A stretch of DNA of 42,324 nt from an uncultured Faecalibacterium sp. (GCA_900539945.1 UQDV01000019.1:1-42324), one strand, 5' to 3'; shown: positions 1 to 6,828, counted from the stretch's first letter. Translations and numbers: made by a program. Notes: generated by a model from the letters alone, not told the origin.

Positions 1-46
1 GGGATCTCTCCCGGCGGGGGCGCTGTGTTATATATCATAAATGTTT

Positions 47-745
47 TTAGTGGATCAGGTTCACGAATACGGGGCAGAGCACTGCGGTGAGCACACCGGC
101 CACTGCAATGGACAGGCCGCTCATGGCACCCTCCACCTCGCCCATCTGCAGGGCCTTGCTGGTACCCACGGCATGGGCTGAGGTGCCGATGCCCACACCC
201 TTGGCGATGGGGTCGGTGATGTGGAACACCTTGCACACCGTTTCGGCCAGCAGGCTGCCCGCAATGCCGGTGAGGATGACGATGGCACCGGTCAGGGCGG
301 CAATGCCGCCCAGCTCAGCGGCCACGTCCATGCTGATGGCGGTGGTCACCGACTTGGGCAGCAGGGTGGCGTACTGCTCTTTGGTCAGGTCCAGCGCCAG
401 GGCAAGAGCCAGGGCACTGCCCAGGCTGACCAGTGTGCCAACCGAGATGCCGGCGATGATGGCGGCGGCGTTCTCCCGGAGCAGGTCCCACTTTTCATAC
501 AGCGGGATGGCCAGGGCCACGGTGGCCGGCAGCAGCAGGTAGTTCACCGGGGCGGCGCTGGCCTTGTAGTCGGCGTAGGGGATCTTGCACACCGACAGGA
601 AGATGATGACAAAGATGCTGCCCAGCAGCAGGGGATTGAAGATGGCTTTGCCGGTGATCCGGTTGATCAGGGCACCCAGTGCAAAGGCTGCCAGCGTGAG
701 CAGCACGCCCCACGCCGCCGACCCGGACAGGAAATCATTCAGCAT
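47..745 (-). CDS. lrgB: LrgB/CidB-family membrane protein
   Basis: Polytopic membrane protein of the LrgB/CidB family, 232 aa, the usual family length. Several hydrophobic segments are visible, with the conserved C-terminal block 'GIGTSAHAVGTSKAL' at about residues 185-199. The family partners LrgA/CidA; proposed roles are control of murein hydrolase activity and export of small organic acids such as glycolate or pyruvate. Which role applies here cannot be told from sequence. The ATG start overlaps the 3' end of lrgA by 11 bases, so the two are translationally coupled. The gene ends close to the window edge and no terminator is seen after it. Confidence 0.9.
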   Translation of the reverse strand: MLNDFLSGSAAWGVLLTLAAFALGALINRITGKAIFNPLLLGSIFVIIFLSVCKIPYADYKASAAPVNYLLLPATVALAIPLYEKWDLLRENAAAIIAGISVGTLVSLGSALALALALDLTKEQYATLLPKSVTTAISMDVAAELGGIAALTGAIVILTGIAGSLLAETVCKVFHITDPIAKGVGIGTSAHAVGTSKALQMGEVEGAMSGLSIAVAGVLTAVLCPVFVNLIH

Positions 746-1103
746 GGTCTGCCTCCTTCTTTTTGCGGCCGGTCATGGTCTGGGTGGTGCGGCCTGCGGA
801 GACCATGACCAGCACGGTCACCGGGATGATGGCAATGAGGATGGGCAGCAGCATGTTGCCCATCTCGGCCCACAGCTCCATCACGCCGGCTGCGGCAGGC
901 ACGAACAGCAGCGGGAAGATGCCGGTGAGGTAGATGCCCACCTCTTTCACGTCATCCAGCTTGACAAAGCCGAAGTTCAGGGCAGCCAGCAGCAGTACCA
1001 GCCCGTAGACACTGGCAGGCACCGGCAGCGGCAGCACGGCGTGCAGCACCTCGCCCAGAAAACAGAAGGCCAGAATGCGCGCAAACTGAAAAATGTATTT
1101 CGT
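735..1103 (-). CDS. lrgA: LrgA/CidA-family holin-like protein, apparent ACG start
   Basis: Small membrane protein of the LrgA/CidA family, partner of LrgB. Reading from 1103 gives about 122 aa beginning with a first helix (KYIFQFARILAFCFLGEVLH), then the family motif 'LPLPVPASVYGLVLL'. The codon where ATG is expected (1101-1103) is ACG. It lies 9 bases after a good AAAGGAG ribosome site and the frame is closed by TGA just upstream of that site. No ATG, GTG or TTG occurs between the ribosome site and GTG at 1047-1049; starting there would remove most of the first membrane helix. Promoter and ribosome site are intact, so this is either a real rare start or a start-codon mutation or sequencing error. 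Confidence 0.8.
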   Translation of the reverse strand, partial: TKYIFQFARILAFCFLGEVLHAVLPLPVPASVYGLVLLLAALNFGFVKLDDVKEVGIYLTGIFPLLFVPAAAGVMELWAEMGNMLLPILIAIIPVTVLVMVSAGRTTQTMTGRKKKEADHAE

Positions 1104-1151
1104 AACGGATCGCTCCTTTCACGGTTACCAAAAATGTGGGATACAAGTGGT

Positions 1152-1180
1152 AGTATACCGCATCGTCAGACGTCCATCAA
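1152..1180 (-). promoter_or_regulatory. Promoter of lrgAB
   Basis: On the minus strand, TTGATG (1175-1180) and TATACT (1152-1157) are separated by 17 bases, about 50 bases upstream of the lrgA ribosome binding site. Confidence 0.65.
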
Positions 1181-1226
1181 CCGTGATACTTGCCAAGAAT
1201 TCCCACACATTTCGCGAGGAACTGTG

Positions 1227-1258
1227 CAAAAAAGGCGCACCGCAATGTGCGGTGCGCC
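1227..1258 (-). terminator. Terminator of the rrf2-NERD operon
   Basis: An 11-bp perfect stem (1234-1244 with 1248-1258), followed on the minus strand by six T (1228-1233). It lies just after the stop of the NERD gene. Confidence 0.85.
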
Positions 1259-1265
1259 GAATCAA

Positions 1266-2024
1266 TTATTCCTGATAAGTAAAATGACAGCGTGGATAAT
1301 TTGAGCAACCCCAGAAGGTTTGCCCTGCCCAGCTTCCCCGTTGAGCTACCCGTCTGACGAGCTGTCCACCACAATGTGGACAAGCCCAGGTTCCATCCGC
1401 TCGAACGACTGGATACTGTTTTGCCTGAACTTCTCTTATGTGGGCTTCCCTTTGCCAGTCGCTTGCCTCTGTAAAATTCACAAGTATTGCATAAAGAGCA
1501 TCTATCTTTTCATCAGATAGCTGGATGCCTGTACGTCGAGCATTATACTCAATATCCTTTCGGAGATATAGAGCATAAGTCACATGATGTTTTCCGCTTG
1601 TGAGCTGAACGTTCTTTAACTCACAATTATTTCCGAATACCACATAGGAATAGTACGGAACGGTATCATCCTTCAGTAGTTCCATCAATGCGCAAATATG
1701 CGTCTCATTCTGTCGGAGAGGGTTATAAAAGGAATGCTTTTGCGTTGTATGAAATTTTCCTCTCAGACATTGTGTCCAATGATCTTGCTCTTCATTGCCG
1801 AAAATCCAACCACTGTAATTTTTGGATTCAATTACATAAAGGCCGGACTCATGCAGAAAGATCATATCAATCTCAGTTGTTCCTTTTTGGCCTACCGGGA
1901 TGTAACAATTCGGCAAAAGAGCTTTACGACCGCGGACTTTGTTCAGGGCGCTATAAATAATGTTTTCTCCGATGTCTCCCCGTTCCTCTGGACTACGAAA
2001 ATTCCATCGAAATTGCTCGAACAT
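1266..2024 (-). CDS. NERD-domain protein with C-terminal topoisomerase-type zinc ribbon
   Basis: 252 aa. The N-terminal two thirds is a nuclease-related domain (NERD): 'RGDIGENIIYSAL' near residue 15, 'TEIDMIFLHESGLYVIESKNYSG' near 50-72 with the D...E-x-K pattern of restriction-like nucleases. The C-terminus is a zinc ribbon, CPHC...GCSNYPRC, of the type found at the end of bacterial topoisomerase I. No signal peptide. The DNA or RNA target is unknown. It starts 11 bases after the Rrf2 stop, and its ribosome site (GAGGACA) overlaps that stop, so the two form an operon. It is visibly more A+T rich than its neighbours, suggesting acquisition. Confidence 0.8.
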   Translation of the reverse strand: MFEQFRWNFRSPEERGDIGENIIYSALNKVRGRKALLPNCYIPVGQKGTTEIDMIFLHESGLYVIESKNYSGWIFGNEEQDHWTQCLRGKFHTTQKHSFYNPLRQNETHICALMELLKDDTVPYYSYVVFGNNCELKNVQLTSGKHHVTYALYLRKDIEYNARRTGIQLSDEKIDALYAILVNFTEASDWQREAHIREVQAKQYPVVRADGTWACPHCGGQLVRRVAQRGSWAGQTFWGCSNYPRCHFTYQE

Positions 2025-2034
2025 GACAATGTCC

Positions 2035-2466
2035 TCAGATCACATAATCGTTGCCAGCCTGATCGGGCAGGGCAAGATCGGCAAGGGTGATGTGGCTGAA
2101 ATAGTTGGAGATGAGGTCGTTCAGGCCCTTCCACATCTCATAGGTGCGGCAGTTGGCCAGGCGGTCGCAGGGGGATGCACCCGGCGTCAGGCAGGTGACG
2201 GGGGCCAGGCTGCCCTCGGTGAGCATGAGGATCTCCTCCACGGTGTACTGGTCGGGGCTGCGGGTCAGGCGGTAACCGCCGCCCTTGCCGCGCAGACCCT
2301 CCAGAAAGCCGTTCTGCACCAGCACCTTGAGGATGTTCTCCAAATATTTTTCCGAGATCTCCTGCCGTGCGGCGACTTCCTTGAGGGGAACGTATTTTTC
2401 CGCCTGATGTTCGGCAAGGTCGATCATCACGCGCAGCGCATAGCGCCCTTTGGTGGAAACGATCAT
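2035..2466 (-). CDS. Rrf2-family transcriptional regulator with IscR-like cysteines
   Basis: 143 aa starting at 'MIVSTKGRYALRVM', the classic Rrf2 N-terminus; the open frame continues upstream but this start matches the family. Winged-helix domain at residues 1-70, then three cysteines C92, C100 and C106, spaced much like the [2Fe-2S] ligands of IscR. It could be an Fe-S sensor (IscR/NsrR-like) or a cysteine regulator (CymR-like). Divergence from cysK favours a role in sulfur metabolism; that is inference from position. It is followed in the same operon by the NERD protein. Its own promoter faces away from the cysK promoter. Confidence 0.88.
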   Translation of the reverse strand: MIVSTKGRYALRVMIDLAEHQAEKYVPLKEVAARQEISEKYLENILKVLVQNGFLEGLRGKGGGYRLTRSPDQYTVEEILMLTEGSLAPVTCLTPGASPCDRLANCRTYEMWKGLNDLISNYFSHITLADLALPDQAGNDYVI

Positions 2467-2506
2467 ATTCGTGTACTTCCTTTGATGTCCATAGAATGTT
2501 AAACCT

Positions 2507-2535
2507 ATTATACAACAGGGTAAATAATATTTCAA
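2507..2535 (-). promoter_or_regulatory. Promoter of the rrf2-NERD operon
   Basis: On the minus strand, TTGAAA (2530-2535) and TATAAT (2507-2512) with a 17-base spacer, about 40 bases before the Rrf2 start. Confidence 0.75.
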
Positions 2536-2558
2536 TCCCACTTTTTTGCAAAAAAGCA

Positions 2559-2587
2559 TTGACAAGCAGGGCAAAGGGGACTATAAT
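2559..2587 (+). promoter_or_regulatory. Promoter of cysK
   Basis: Perfect -35 TTGACA (2559-2564) and perfect -10 TATAAT (2582-2587) with a 17-base spacer. So strong a promoter normally needs repression; the divergent Rrf2 regulator is the candidate. Confidence 0.85.
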
Positions 2588-2594
2588 ACCATCA

Positions 2595-2673
2595 AACCCA
2601 CAAACAATGTTGGTTTAAAGGTTTGTGGTTCCGGGCCGCACCTCGGGTGCCGGGGCCCGTTCGAGAAGTTGTA
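2595..2673 (+). promoter_or_regulatory. cysK leader: operator-like dyad and GC-rich hairpin
   Basis: Just after the expected transcription start lies an 8-bp inverted repeat, CCACAAAC (2598-2605) / GTTTGTGG (2621-2628), with 15 bases between the arms. It is followed by a strong hairpin (about 2634-2661, arms CGGGCC-GCACC and GGTGC-CGG-GGCCCG). There is no T run after the hairpin, so it is not a simple terminator. It does not carry the conserved T-box sequence expected for a cysteine T-box leader. Confidence 0.45.
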
Positions 2674-2696
2674 TCTGTATCAGGAGGGAATTTATT

Positions 2697-3629
2697 ATGA
2701 GCAAGATCTATACTGCCGCTGACCAGCTGATCGGTCACACCCCGCTGCTGGAGCTCACCCACATTGAAAAGGAGCAGCAGCTGTCTGCTCACATTCTGGC
2801 CAAGCTGGAGTACTTCAACCCGGCCGGTTCCGTGAAGGACCGCATTGCCAAGAAGATGATCGACGACGCCGAGGCCAAGGGCTTGCTGAAGGAAGGCTCC
2901 GTGATCATCGAGCCCACCTCTGGCAATACCGGCATCGGCCTGGCTGCCGTGGCAGCTGCCAAGGGCTACCGCATCATCATCGTCATGCCCGAGACCATGA
3001 GCGTGGAGCGCCGCCAGCTGATGAAGGCTTACGGTGCCGAGCTGGTGCTCAGCGAGGGTGCCAAGGGCATGAAGGGCGCCATTGCCAAGGCCGATGAGCT
3101 GGCAAAGGAGATCCCCAATTCCTTCATCCCCGGCCAGTTTGTGAACCCGGCCAACCCCCAGGCACACATCGAGACCACCGGCCCCGAGATCTGGGACGAT
3201 ACCGACGGTAAGGTGGACATCTTTGTGGCAGGCGTTGGCACCGGCGGCACCGTGACCGGCGTGGGCAAGTACCTGAAGAGCAAGAACCCTGACGTGAAGG
3301 TCGTGGCCGTGGAGCCTGCCTCCTCCCCGGTGCTGAGCAAGGGCACTGCCGGTGCACACAAGATCCAGGGCATCGGTGCAGGTTTTGTGCCGGACGTGCT
3401 GGACACCAAGGTTTATGACGAGATCATTGCCGTGGAGAACGACGACGCCTTTGCCACCGGTCGGCTGATCGGTCACAAGGAAGGTGTGCTGGTGGGCATT
3501 TCTTCCGGTGCTGCCGTCTGGGCTGCCCTGCAGCTGGCAAAGCGCCCGGAGAACGCTGGCAAGAACATCGTGGTGCTGCTGCCCGATACCGGCGACCGCT
3601 ACCTGTCCACTCCGCTGTTCGCAGACTGA
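2697..3629 (+). CDS. cysK: Cysteine synthase A (O-acetylserine sulfhydrylase)
   Basis: 310 aa, the normal CysK length. It makes L-cysteine from O-acetyl-L-serine and sulfide (EC 2.5.1.47) with pyridoxal phosphate in the cytoplasm. The PLP lysine is K47 in '[14 protein letters not shown]'; the substrate loop '[10 protein letters not shown]' and the phosphate-binding '[10 protein letters not shown]' are intact. Start chosen at the ATG after AGGAGGG (2682-2687), because the open frame upstream runs through the GC-rich leader hairpin and has no family similarity. Single-gene transcript ending in a strong terminator. Cysteine made here would feed the cysteine desulfurase at 21661. Confidence 0.95.
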   Translation: MSKIYTAADQLIGHTPLLELTHIEKEQQLSAHILAKLEYFNPAGSVKDRIAKKMIDDAEAKGLLKEGSVIIEPTSGNTGIGLAAVAAAKGYRIIIVMPETMSVERRQLMKAYGAELVLSEGAKGMKGAIAKADELAKEIPNSFIPGQFVNPANPQAHIETTGPEIWDDTDGKVDIFVAGVGTGGTVTGVGKYLKSKNPDVKVVAVEPASSPVLSKGTAGAHKIQGIGAGFVPDVLDTKVYDEIIAVENDDAFATGRLIGHKEGVLVGISSGAAVWAALQLAKRPENAGKNIVVLLPDTGDRYLSTPLFAD

Positions 3630-3653
3630 TCACTCTATTTGTAGAACCGTTGC

Positions 3654-3686
3654 ATCCCGCCCGGATTTCCGGGCGGGATTTTTTTG
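3654..3686 (+). terminator. Terminator of cysK
   Basis: GC-rich stem (ATCCCGCCCGG / TCCGGGCGGGAT) followed by seven T. Confidence 0.9.
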
Positions 3687-3710
3687 CACTCCGGCCGACG
3701 GATGAATCTA

Positions 3711-3739
3711 TTGACGAACACCCTAAAAAAAGGTATACT
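3711..3739 (+). promoter_or_regulatory. Promoter of tRNA-Pro
   Basis: TTGACG (3711-3716) and TATACT (3734-3739) with a 17-base spacer, 24 bases before the mature tRNA. Confidence 0.8.
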
Positions 3740-3762
3740 GTACAGGTACAATTGAATATTGT

Positions 3763-3835
3763 CGGGGTGTTGCGCAGTTGGTAGCGCGCCTGCTTTGGGA
3801 GCAGGAGGCCGCGAGTTCGAGTCTCGCCACTCCGA
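3763..3835 (+). tRNA. tRNA-Pro (anticodon UGG)
   Basis: Complete cloverleaf: acceptor CGGGGTG / CACTCCG, anticodon stem CCTGC / GCAGG around TTTGGGA (anticodon TGG), T arm GCGAG-TTCGAGT-CTCGC. Discriminator A, no encoded CCA. The 3' half (3794-3835) is duplicated exactly at 10020-10061, so this gene is the integration site of the downstream element, and its 3' end may now be element-derived. Confidence 0.95.
3794..3835 (+). repeat. Left attachment site repeat
   Basis: 42-bp sequence from the anticodon loop to the discriminator base of tRNA-Pro, identical to 10020-10061. Sequences diverge on both sides, which marks the recombination core. Confidence 0.9.
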
Positions 3836-3844
3836 TATGATAAA

Positions 3845-3893
3845 AACCCACGATGCAACGCTTGAAATATGGCGGTTGTCGTGGGTCTTTTTG
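3845..3893 (+). terminator. Element-borne terminator directly after tRNA-Pro
   Basis: Stem CCCACGA...TCGTGGG with an inner imperfect arm, followed by CTTTTT. It lies inside the element, 10 bases after the tRNA, and replaces the native terminator now displaced to 10070. Confidence 0.7.
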
Positions 3894-3919
3894 TTCGATA
3901 TGAAGGGCAAAATTGCCCG

Positions 3920-3943
3920 TTTGTGCGTTATTTGTGCGTTATT
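3920..3943 (+). repeat. Left copy of integrase arm-site-like repeat
   Basis: An 11-bp unit TTTGTGCGTTA repeated twice in tandem and followed by TTT... or ATT context; the whole 24-bp string recurs exactly at 9891-9914 in the same orientation. Placement about 85 bp inside the left att core suggests an integrase arm-binding site. Confidence 0.65.
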
Positions 3944-3946
3944 GCC

Positions 3947-4153
3947 TCAAAAACTGCCCTGCGCGGCGCTCTGGTCGCCCTGAACACAGGACACAAGAGC
4001 GGCATATCTGGCCTTGAAGATGTCCATAAGGACTTGCACCGCTCGGCCCTGCTGCACCGCGTTCCCCTCCTCGGTCGCGTCGTCCACCATCTTGATGCAC
4101 ACAGCGACATCTCCCATTGCAATAACAGCGCTTTCAACATCTACTCGGTTCAT
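3947..4153 (-). CDS. Small hypothetical protein of the element (68 aa)
   Basis: 68 aa, mildly acidic, no signal peptide and no membrane segment. It begins 'MNRVDVESAVIAMGDVAVCIK'. No family recognised. Supported as a gene by an AGGGAG ribosome site about 9 bases before the ATG and by following the 109-aa gene on the same strand. It is the last gene before the left attachment site, next to the presumed arm site at 3920-3943. Overlapping frames on the same strand give less plausible proteins. Confidence 0.5.
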   Translation of the reverse strand: MNRVDVESAVIAMGDVAVCIKMVDDATEEGNAVQQGRAVQVLMDIFKARYAALVSCVQGDQSAAQGSF

Positions 4154-4220
4154 TGTGAAAATCTCCCTTCAAAATAAATCCCGGCGGGCTTCTCCTGCAC
4201 CGCCGGGTCAGCGGTTTGTT

Positions 4221-4550
4221 TCAGGCGTTCAGGGGCTTCACTTGGGAGGCTCCAAAGAATGACGCGCGGTAGGTCTGGCCGTCGCCCTTGCTGGAATGGA
4301 TGAGAACCACTTGGAACAGAGCCTTTGCACCATGCAGGACTTCGCACCCGGCGGCTCTCCACCCTGCCCATGTGTTGACTTCCTCGGTCACCCCAGCGGC
4401 GGTCTGGGCTTCGCTGATGCGCTGGGCGTTGATGGGCTGCGCCTTTGCGCTGTTCCATGCCCGGTGCAGGCATTCGGCAAAAGCGGCTGTGCCTTTGCGG
4501 TAGAGCTTCCATGCCTTGTGCATGATCTCGGAAAGATTGTACTTCTTCAT
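4221..4550 (-). CDS. Hypothetical protein of the element (109 aa)
   Basis: 109 aa. The first 45 residues form a charged, probably helical segment ('KYNLSEIMHKAWKLYRK...FAECLHRAWNSAKAQ') of a kind I have seen at the start of small proteins in Firmicute conjugative and phage-like elements, without known function. The remainder is not recognised. The ATG follows GAGGACAGT. It forms a minus-strand pair with the 68-aa gene 67 bases downstream. Confidence 0.6.
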   Translation of the reverse strand: MKKYNLSEIMHKAWKLYRKGTAAFAECLHRAWNSAKAQPINAQRISEAQTAAGVTEEVNTWAGWRAAGCEVLHGAKALFQVVLIHSSKGDGQTYRASFFGASQVKPLNA

Positions 4551-4893
4551 ACTGTCCTCGCTTTACTTTGCGGGCCAGCTCCTGTATAATGGGCTTGACC
4601 CTGTTGTTGGGTTTGGCTCGGTGTTCGGTTGGTAGCTGTCACCGGGTCATTTTTCATATACAGCGGCGGGAGTGGGTTACTGTCTTAGCTGGCGTTCTGC
4701 TCTTGCGCTCCCGGTACATCCTTCGCCCCTTGCCTTCCGGTCGTGCTCCCTTGCTGTGATTCTATTGTAGTACTGTTTACCGTACAAGTCTATTGACAGA
4801 TTCAACAAGGTTTACAGTGTGTTTCTGTGTATATTTGTACTGTAAACCGTTCTGCTTTTATGATATACTGTTTACAGAACAGGAGGGAAAGCA
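4551..4893. promoter_or_regulatory. Divergent intergenic region with four ACTGTWWAC operator copies
   Basis: 343 bases without a convincing gene between the minus-strand 109-aa gene and the plus-strand RHH gene. The right half holds four copies of one motif: ACTGTTTACC (4772-4781), its reverse form GGTTTACAGT (4809-4818), ACTGTAAACC (4839-4848) and ACTGTTTACA (4868-4877). A possible promoter TTGTAC (4835-4840) / TATGAT (4859-4864), spacer 18, is embedded among them. The likely binder is the RHH protein encoded just downstream. Confidence 0.6.
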
Positions 4894-5160
4894 ATGGTTA
4901 CTGAGGCAAGAAAAAGAGCTAATGCCAAATGGGACAAAGAAAACATGGTCGTTCTGGCCTGTAAGGTCAAGCGGGAGACGGCGGAACAGTTCAAGGCCGC
5001 TTGTGCTGCACAGGGAACAACGTCTAATGCGGTCTTGCAGCAGGCTGTGAAAGCCTATCTGGAGGAACACCCCGAACAGAAACACACCGCCGGAGATGCA
5101 CAGGACGATGAGACAGAGGCCCGGCGGGCTGCTCTGCTGGAAAGTATCAAAGGGCTGTAA
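4894..5160 (+). CDS. Ribbon-helix-helix (Arc/CopG-like) DNA-binding protein
   Basis: 88 aa. Residues 1-58 match the ribbon-helix-helix pattern: a basic start (TEARKRANAKWDKEN), a beta strand (VVLACKVKRETAEQF) and two helices (KAACAAQGTTSNAVLQQAVKAYLEE). The tail is acidic. Such proteins are dimeric repressors, often autoregulating or acting as antitoxins. The start follows AGGAGGG. Directly upstream are four copies of ACTGTWWAC, the expected kind of repeated short operator. It is 44 bases before the CPCC gene and in the same direction, opposite to most of the element, so the two look like an independent cargo cassette. Confidence 0.75.
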   Translation: MVTEARKRANAKWDKENMVVLACKVKRETAEQFKAACAAQGTTSNAVLQQAVKAYLEEHPEQKHTAGDAQDDETEARRAALLESIKGL

Positions 5161-5204
5161 TGGGGTGAGCCAGATGCACCCCACCGGTAGGGAGGCGGCA
5201 TTGT

Positions 5205-5429
5205 ATGAGAATCGTAAAAGTTGGAGAAAGCTATATCTGCCCGGTCTGCGGCAAGTACACGTTTGAGTATGCCGGGGACTTTGATATTTGCCCGGTGTGC
5301 AACTGGGAAGATGATCTTTGCCAGCTCGAAAACCCGGATGAAGAAGACTGTGCCAACCACATGAGCTTAAATCAGGCCCGCGAGGCGTGGGCGCATGGTC
5401 GGCGGGTCGATGAATGGGAAGACGAATGA
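5205..5429 (+). CDS. Cysteine-rich CPCC-family small protein
   Basis: 74 aa with two CPVC pairs (CPVCGKYTFE and ICPVCNWEDD) followed by 'NHMSLNQAREAW', the layout of the CPCC cysteine-rich family (Pfam Cys_rich_CPCC as I remember it). The four cysteines probably bind one zinc. Function is unknown; the family often occurs alone or near phage and defence genes. Start after AGGGAGG. It pairs with the upstream RHH gene; whether this is a regulator-effector or antitoxin-toxin pair is open. Confidence 0.75.
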   Translation: MRIVKVGESYICPVCGKYTFEYAGDFDICPVCNWEDDLCQLENPDEEDCANHMSLNQAREAWAHGRRVDEWEDE

Positions 5430-5450
5430 CCCGCCGGGCGGGTACAGTAT

Positions 5451-5480
5451 GGAGGTCGTAACGCTGCGGCCTCCTTTTTG
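5451..5480 (+). terminator. Terminator of the RHH-CPCC cassette
   Basis: Stem GGAGGTCG / CGGCCTCC followed by TTTTTG, about 20 bases after the CPCC stop. Confidence 0.7.
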
Positions 5481-5568
5481 TTTTGCCTGTGCATACTCTC
5501 GCAACGTCTGGCAAGCACCTAGAACGGGCGATGCACTGCCCGGCGGGAAAGTTGATGCAGACATAAAT

Positions 5569-5608
5569 AAAAGCCCTCACGCCTCTGTTTCTGAGGCCGT
5601 GGGGGCTT
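5569..5608 (-). terminator. Terminator on the minus strand after the 89-aa gene
   Basis: Long stem (AAGCCCTCACGCCTC pairing across TGTTTC with GAGG-CCGTGGGGGCTT); on the minus strand it is followed by TTTT. It faces the plus-strand terminator at 5451, so the two convergent units are insulated. Confidence 0.75.
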
Positions 5609-5630
5609 CGTGGGTCATGCGGCGAGTAGG

Positions 5631-5900
5631 TTACTCACCCACAACGCCGTTGTTGCAGGTTTCGCTGTCTTCGGGCCGTTCCTCTTCCGGGACATACTGC
5701 ACAACAAGCTGCGGCTTGCCAGCTGCATCAATGACCGGGCTGATGTGGATAGCGTCACCGTGGTTTGAGCCGGTGTTGTCCGTCCAGCCCTCAAAGAATA
5801 AGCACAGCCCTTCCCCTGCATCGTTGACGATGTAGCGGACAGCCTTGCCCTTGAGGGTGTTTTCCAGTTCGCGGGTATTGATTTCGGTGAATACGTTCAT
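5631..5900 (-). CDS. Hypothetical protein of the element (89 aa)
   Basis: 89 aa, acidic, soluble, beginning 'MNVFTEINTRELENTLKGK'. The alternating hydrophobic pattern ('VRYIVNDAGEGLCLFFEGW') suggests a small beta-rich fold. No family recognised. The ATG follows AAAGGAG by 8 bases and a clear terminator follows the gene, which supports it as real. It lies 131 bases downstream of terS on the same strand and could belong to the same late transcript. Confidence 0.6.
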   Translation of the reverse strand: MNVFTEINTRELENTLKGKAVRYIVNDAGEGLCLFFEGWTDNTGSNHGDAIHISPVIDAAGKPQLVVQYVPEEERPEDSETCNNGVVGE

Positions 5901-6031
5901 GTTTTTATTCTCCTTTGCGGTTGAGGTGTATCTTCAGAGATGCCGGATTGCATCCCATGAACCTGTTTTGCGGAGCTGTCCGCCGGACAACAAGAGCGTT
6001 CATCTCGCTTTTTTTCACTTGGTTCCTCGAT

Positions 6032-6436
6032 TTACTCTAATTCTTCATCCAACGCGGCCAGCCTGCGAAGTTCTTCGTCTGTCAGCTCGTCAAACGGGTT
6101 CACCGTTCCAGCGGCGGCACGGTCTTCCTCGCGGGAGCGTTCCAGAAGCAGCGCTTTTGAAAGCAGTTCGGACGCCTTGAGCCTGTCGGCCTGCTTGGCC
6201 TCCTGATCTCTCATGGTGGTTGTCCAAAAGCTGCGGATTTCTTCAAGGGTCGCTGTGTTCTCGGCCATGATCTCCGCGTTGCGGTCAGCCAGATATTCCC
6301 GAATGTCAACATAAGTCAACAACCGCTGACCGATGCTGCGGGCGCTTTTGGGGCTGTACCCGGCTTTTATTGCGGCCTCGGTGGCGTTGCCGCTGAGGAG
6401 GTAGGCTTCACAGAAAGCCCGCTGCCGCTGGTTCAT
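6032..6436 (-). CDS. terS: Phage terminase small subunit
   Basis: 134 aa with the N-terminal signature of terminase small subunits of the XtmA/Terminase_2 type: 'MNQRQRAFCEAYLLSGNATEAAIKAGYSPKSARSIGQRLL', a helix-turn-helix recognising the packaging site. It is followed by a helical oligomerisation region and an acidic tail. It would choose the DNA to be packaged. No large terminase, portal or capsid gene exists in the element, and a lone terS is the hallmark of phage satellites that redirect a helper phage's packaging. The ATG overlaps the stop of the 110-aa gene by 4 bases, so they are co-translated. Confidence 0.82.
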   Translation of the reverse strand: MNQRQRAFCEAYLLSGNATEAAIKAGYSPKSARSIGQRLLTYVDIREYLADRNAEIMAENTATLEEIRSFWTTTMRDQEAKQADRLKASELLSKALLLERSREEDRAAAGTVNPFDELTDEELRRLAALDEELE

Positions 6437-6765
6437 CGTGTGCCATCTCCCGGCGGGTCAAGCGTGGTCTGATCGCCGCACTGAGCCAGCGCTGCACCGA
6501 CTGCCGCCAACTTTCTGAGGCTGGCAAGTCCCCGCGCCTGTTCCCGATGATAGAACCGGGCCAGCTCTTGACGGCCCTTCTCTCCCTCCGCCGGGCGGAA
6601 GTACCCACCGGGGCGCGTGGTGGTGTATAGCACAAAGAGGCCGTTTTCCAGCTCCTGCGCTGCCATTGCCCGGCGCTCTCTCCTCGTGATGCCTAACCGG
6701 CGCTCTATCTCGTCGCCGGGGATGGCATTTTCTTCCCCTACGGGCAGAATGTCATAGATTCGCAT
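6433..6765 (-). CDS. Element protein with winged-helix-like N-terminus (110 aa)
   Basis: 110 aa. The first 60 residues ('MRIYDILPVGEENAIPGDEIERRLGITRRERRAMAAQE...') resemble a winged-helix module found in clostridial phage and island proteins near the replication genes; the C-terminal half is helical and basic. Exact role unknown, perhaps a replication or packaging accessory. Good ribosome site, AGGAGGG, 8 bases before ATG. It overlaps terS by 4 bases downstream, and its upstream region carries the dyad repeats at 6829-6981. Confidence 0.6.
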   Translation of the reverse strand: MRIYDILPVGEENAIPGDEIERRLGITRRERRAMAAQELENGLFVLYTTTRPGGYFRPAEGEKGRQELARFYHREQARGLASLRKLAAVGAALAQCGDQTTLDPPGDGTR

Positions 6766-6828
6766 TGTGCATTCCCTCCTGTCTGGCCGCTCGGTGTCTG
6801 ATGGTCACCGGGTGGCTTTTTATTTTGG

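Noticed and set aside
2595..2696. A cysteine T-box riboswitch in the cysK leader
   Set aside because: The leader is only about 100 bases and lacks the conserved T-box sequence and an antiterminator/terminator pair.
4568..4759. A 63-aa plus-strand frame between the 109-aa and RHH genes
   Set aside because: No ribosome site, unusual composition, and it overlaps a divergent control region.
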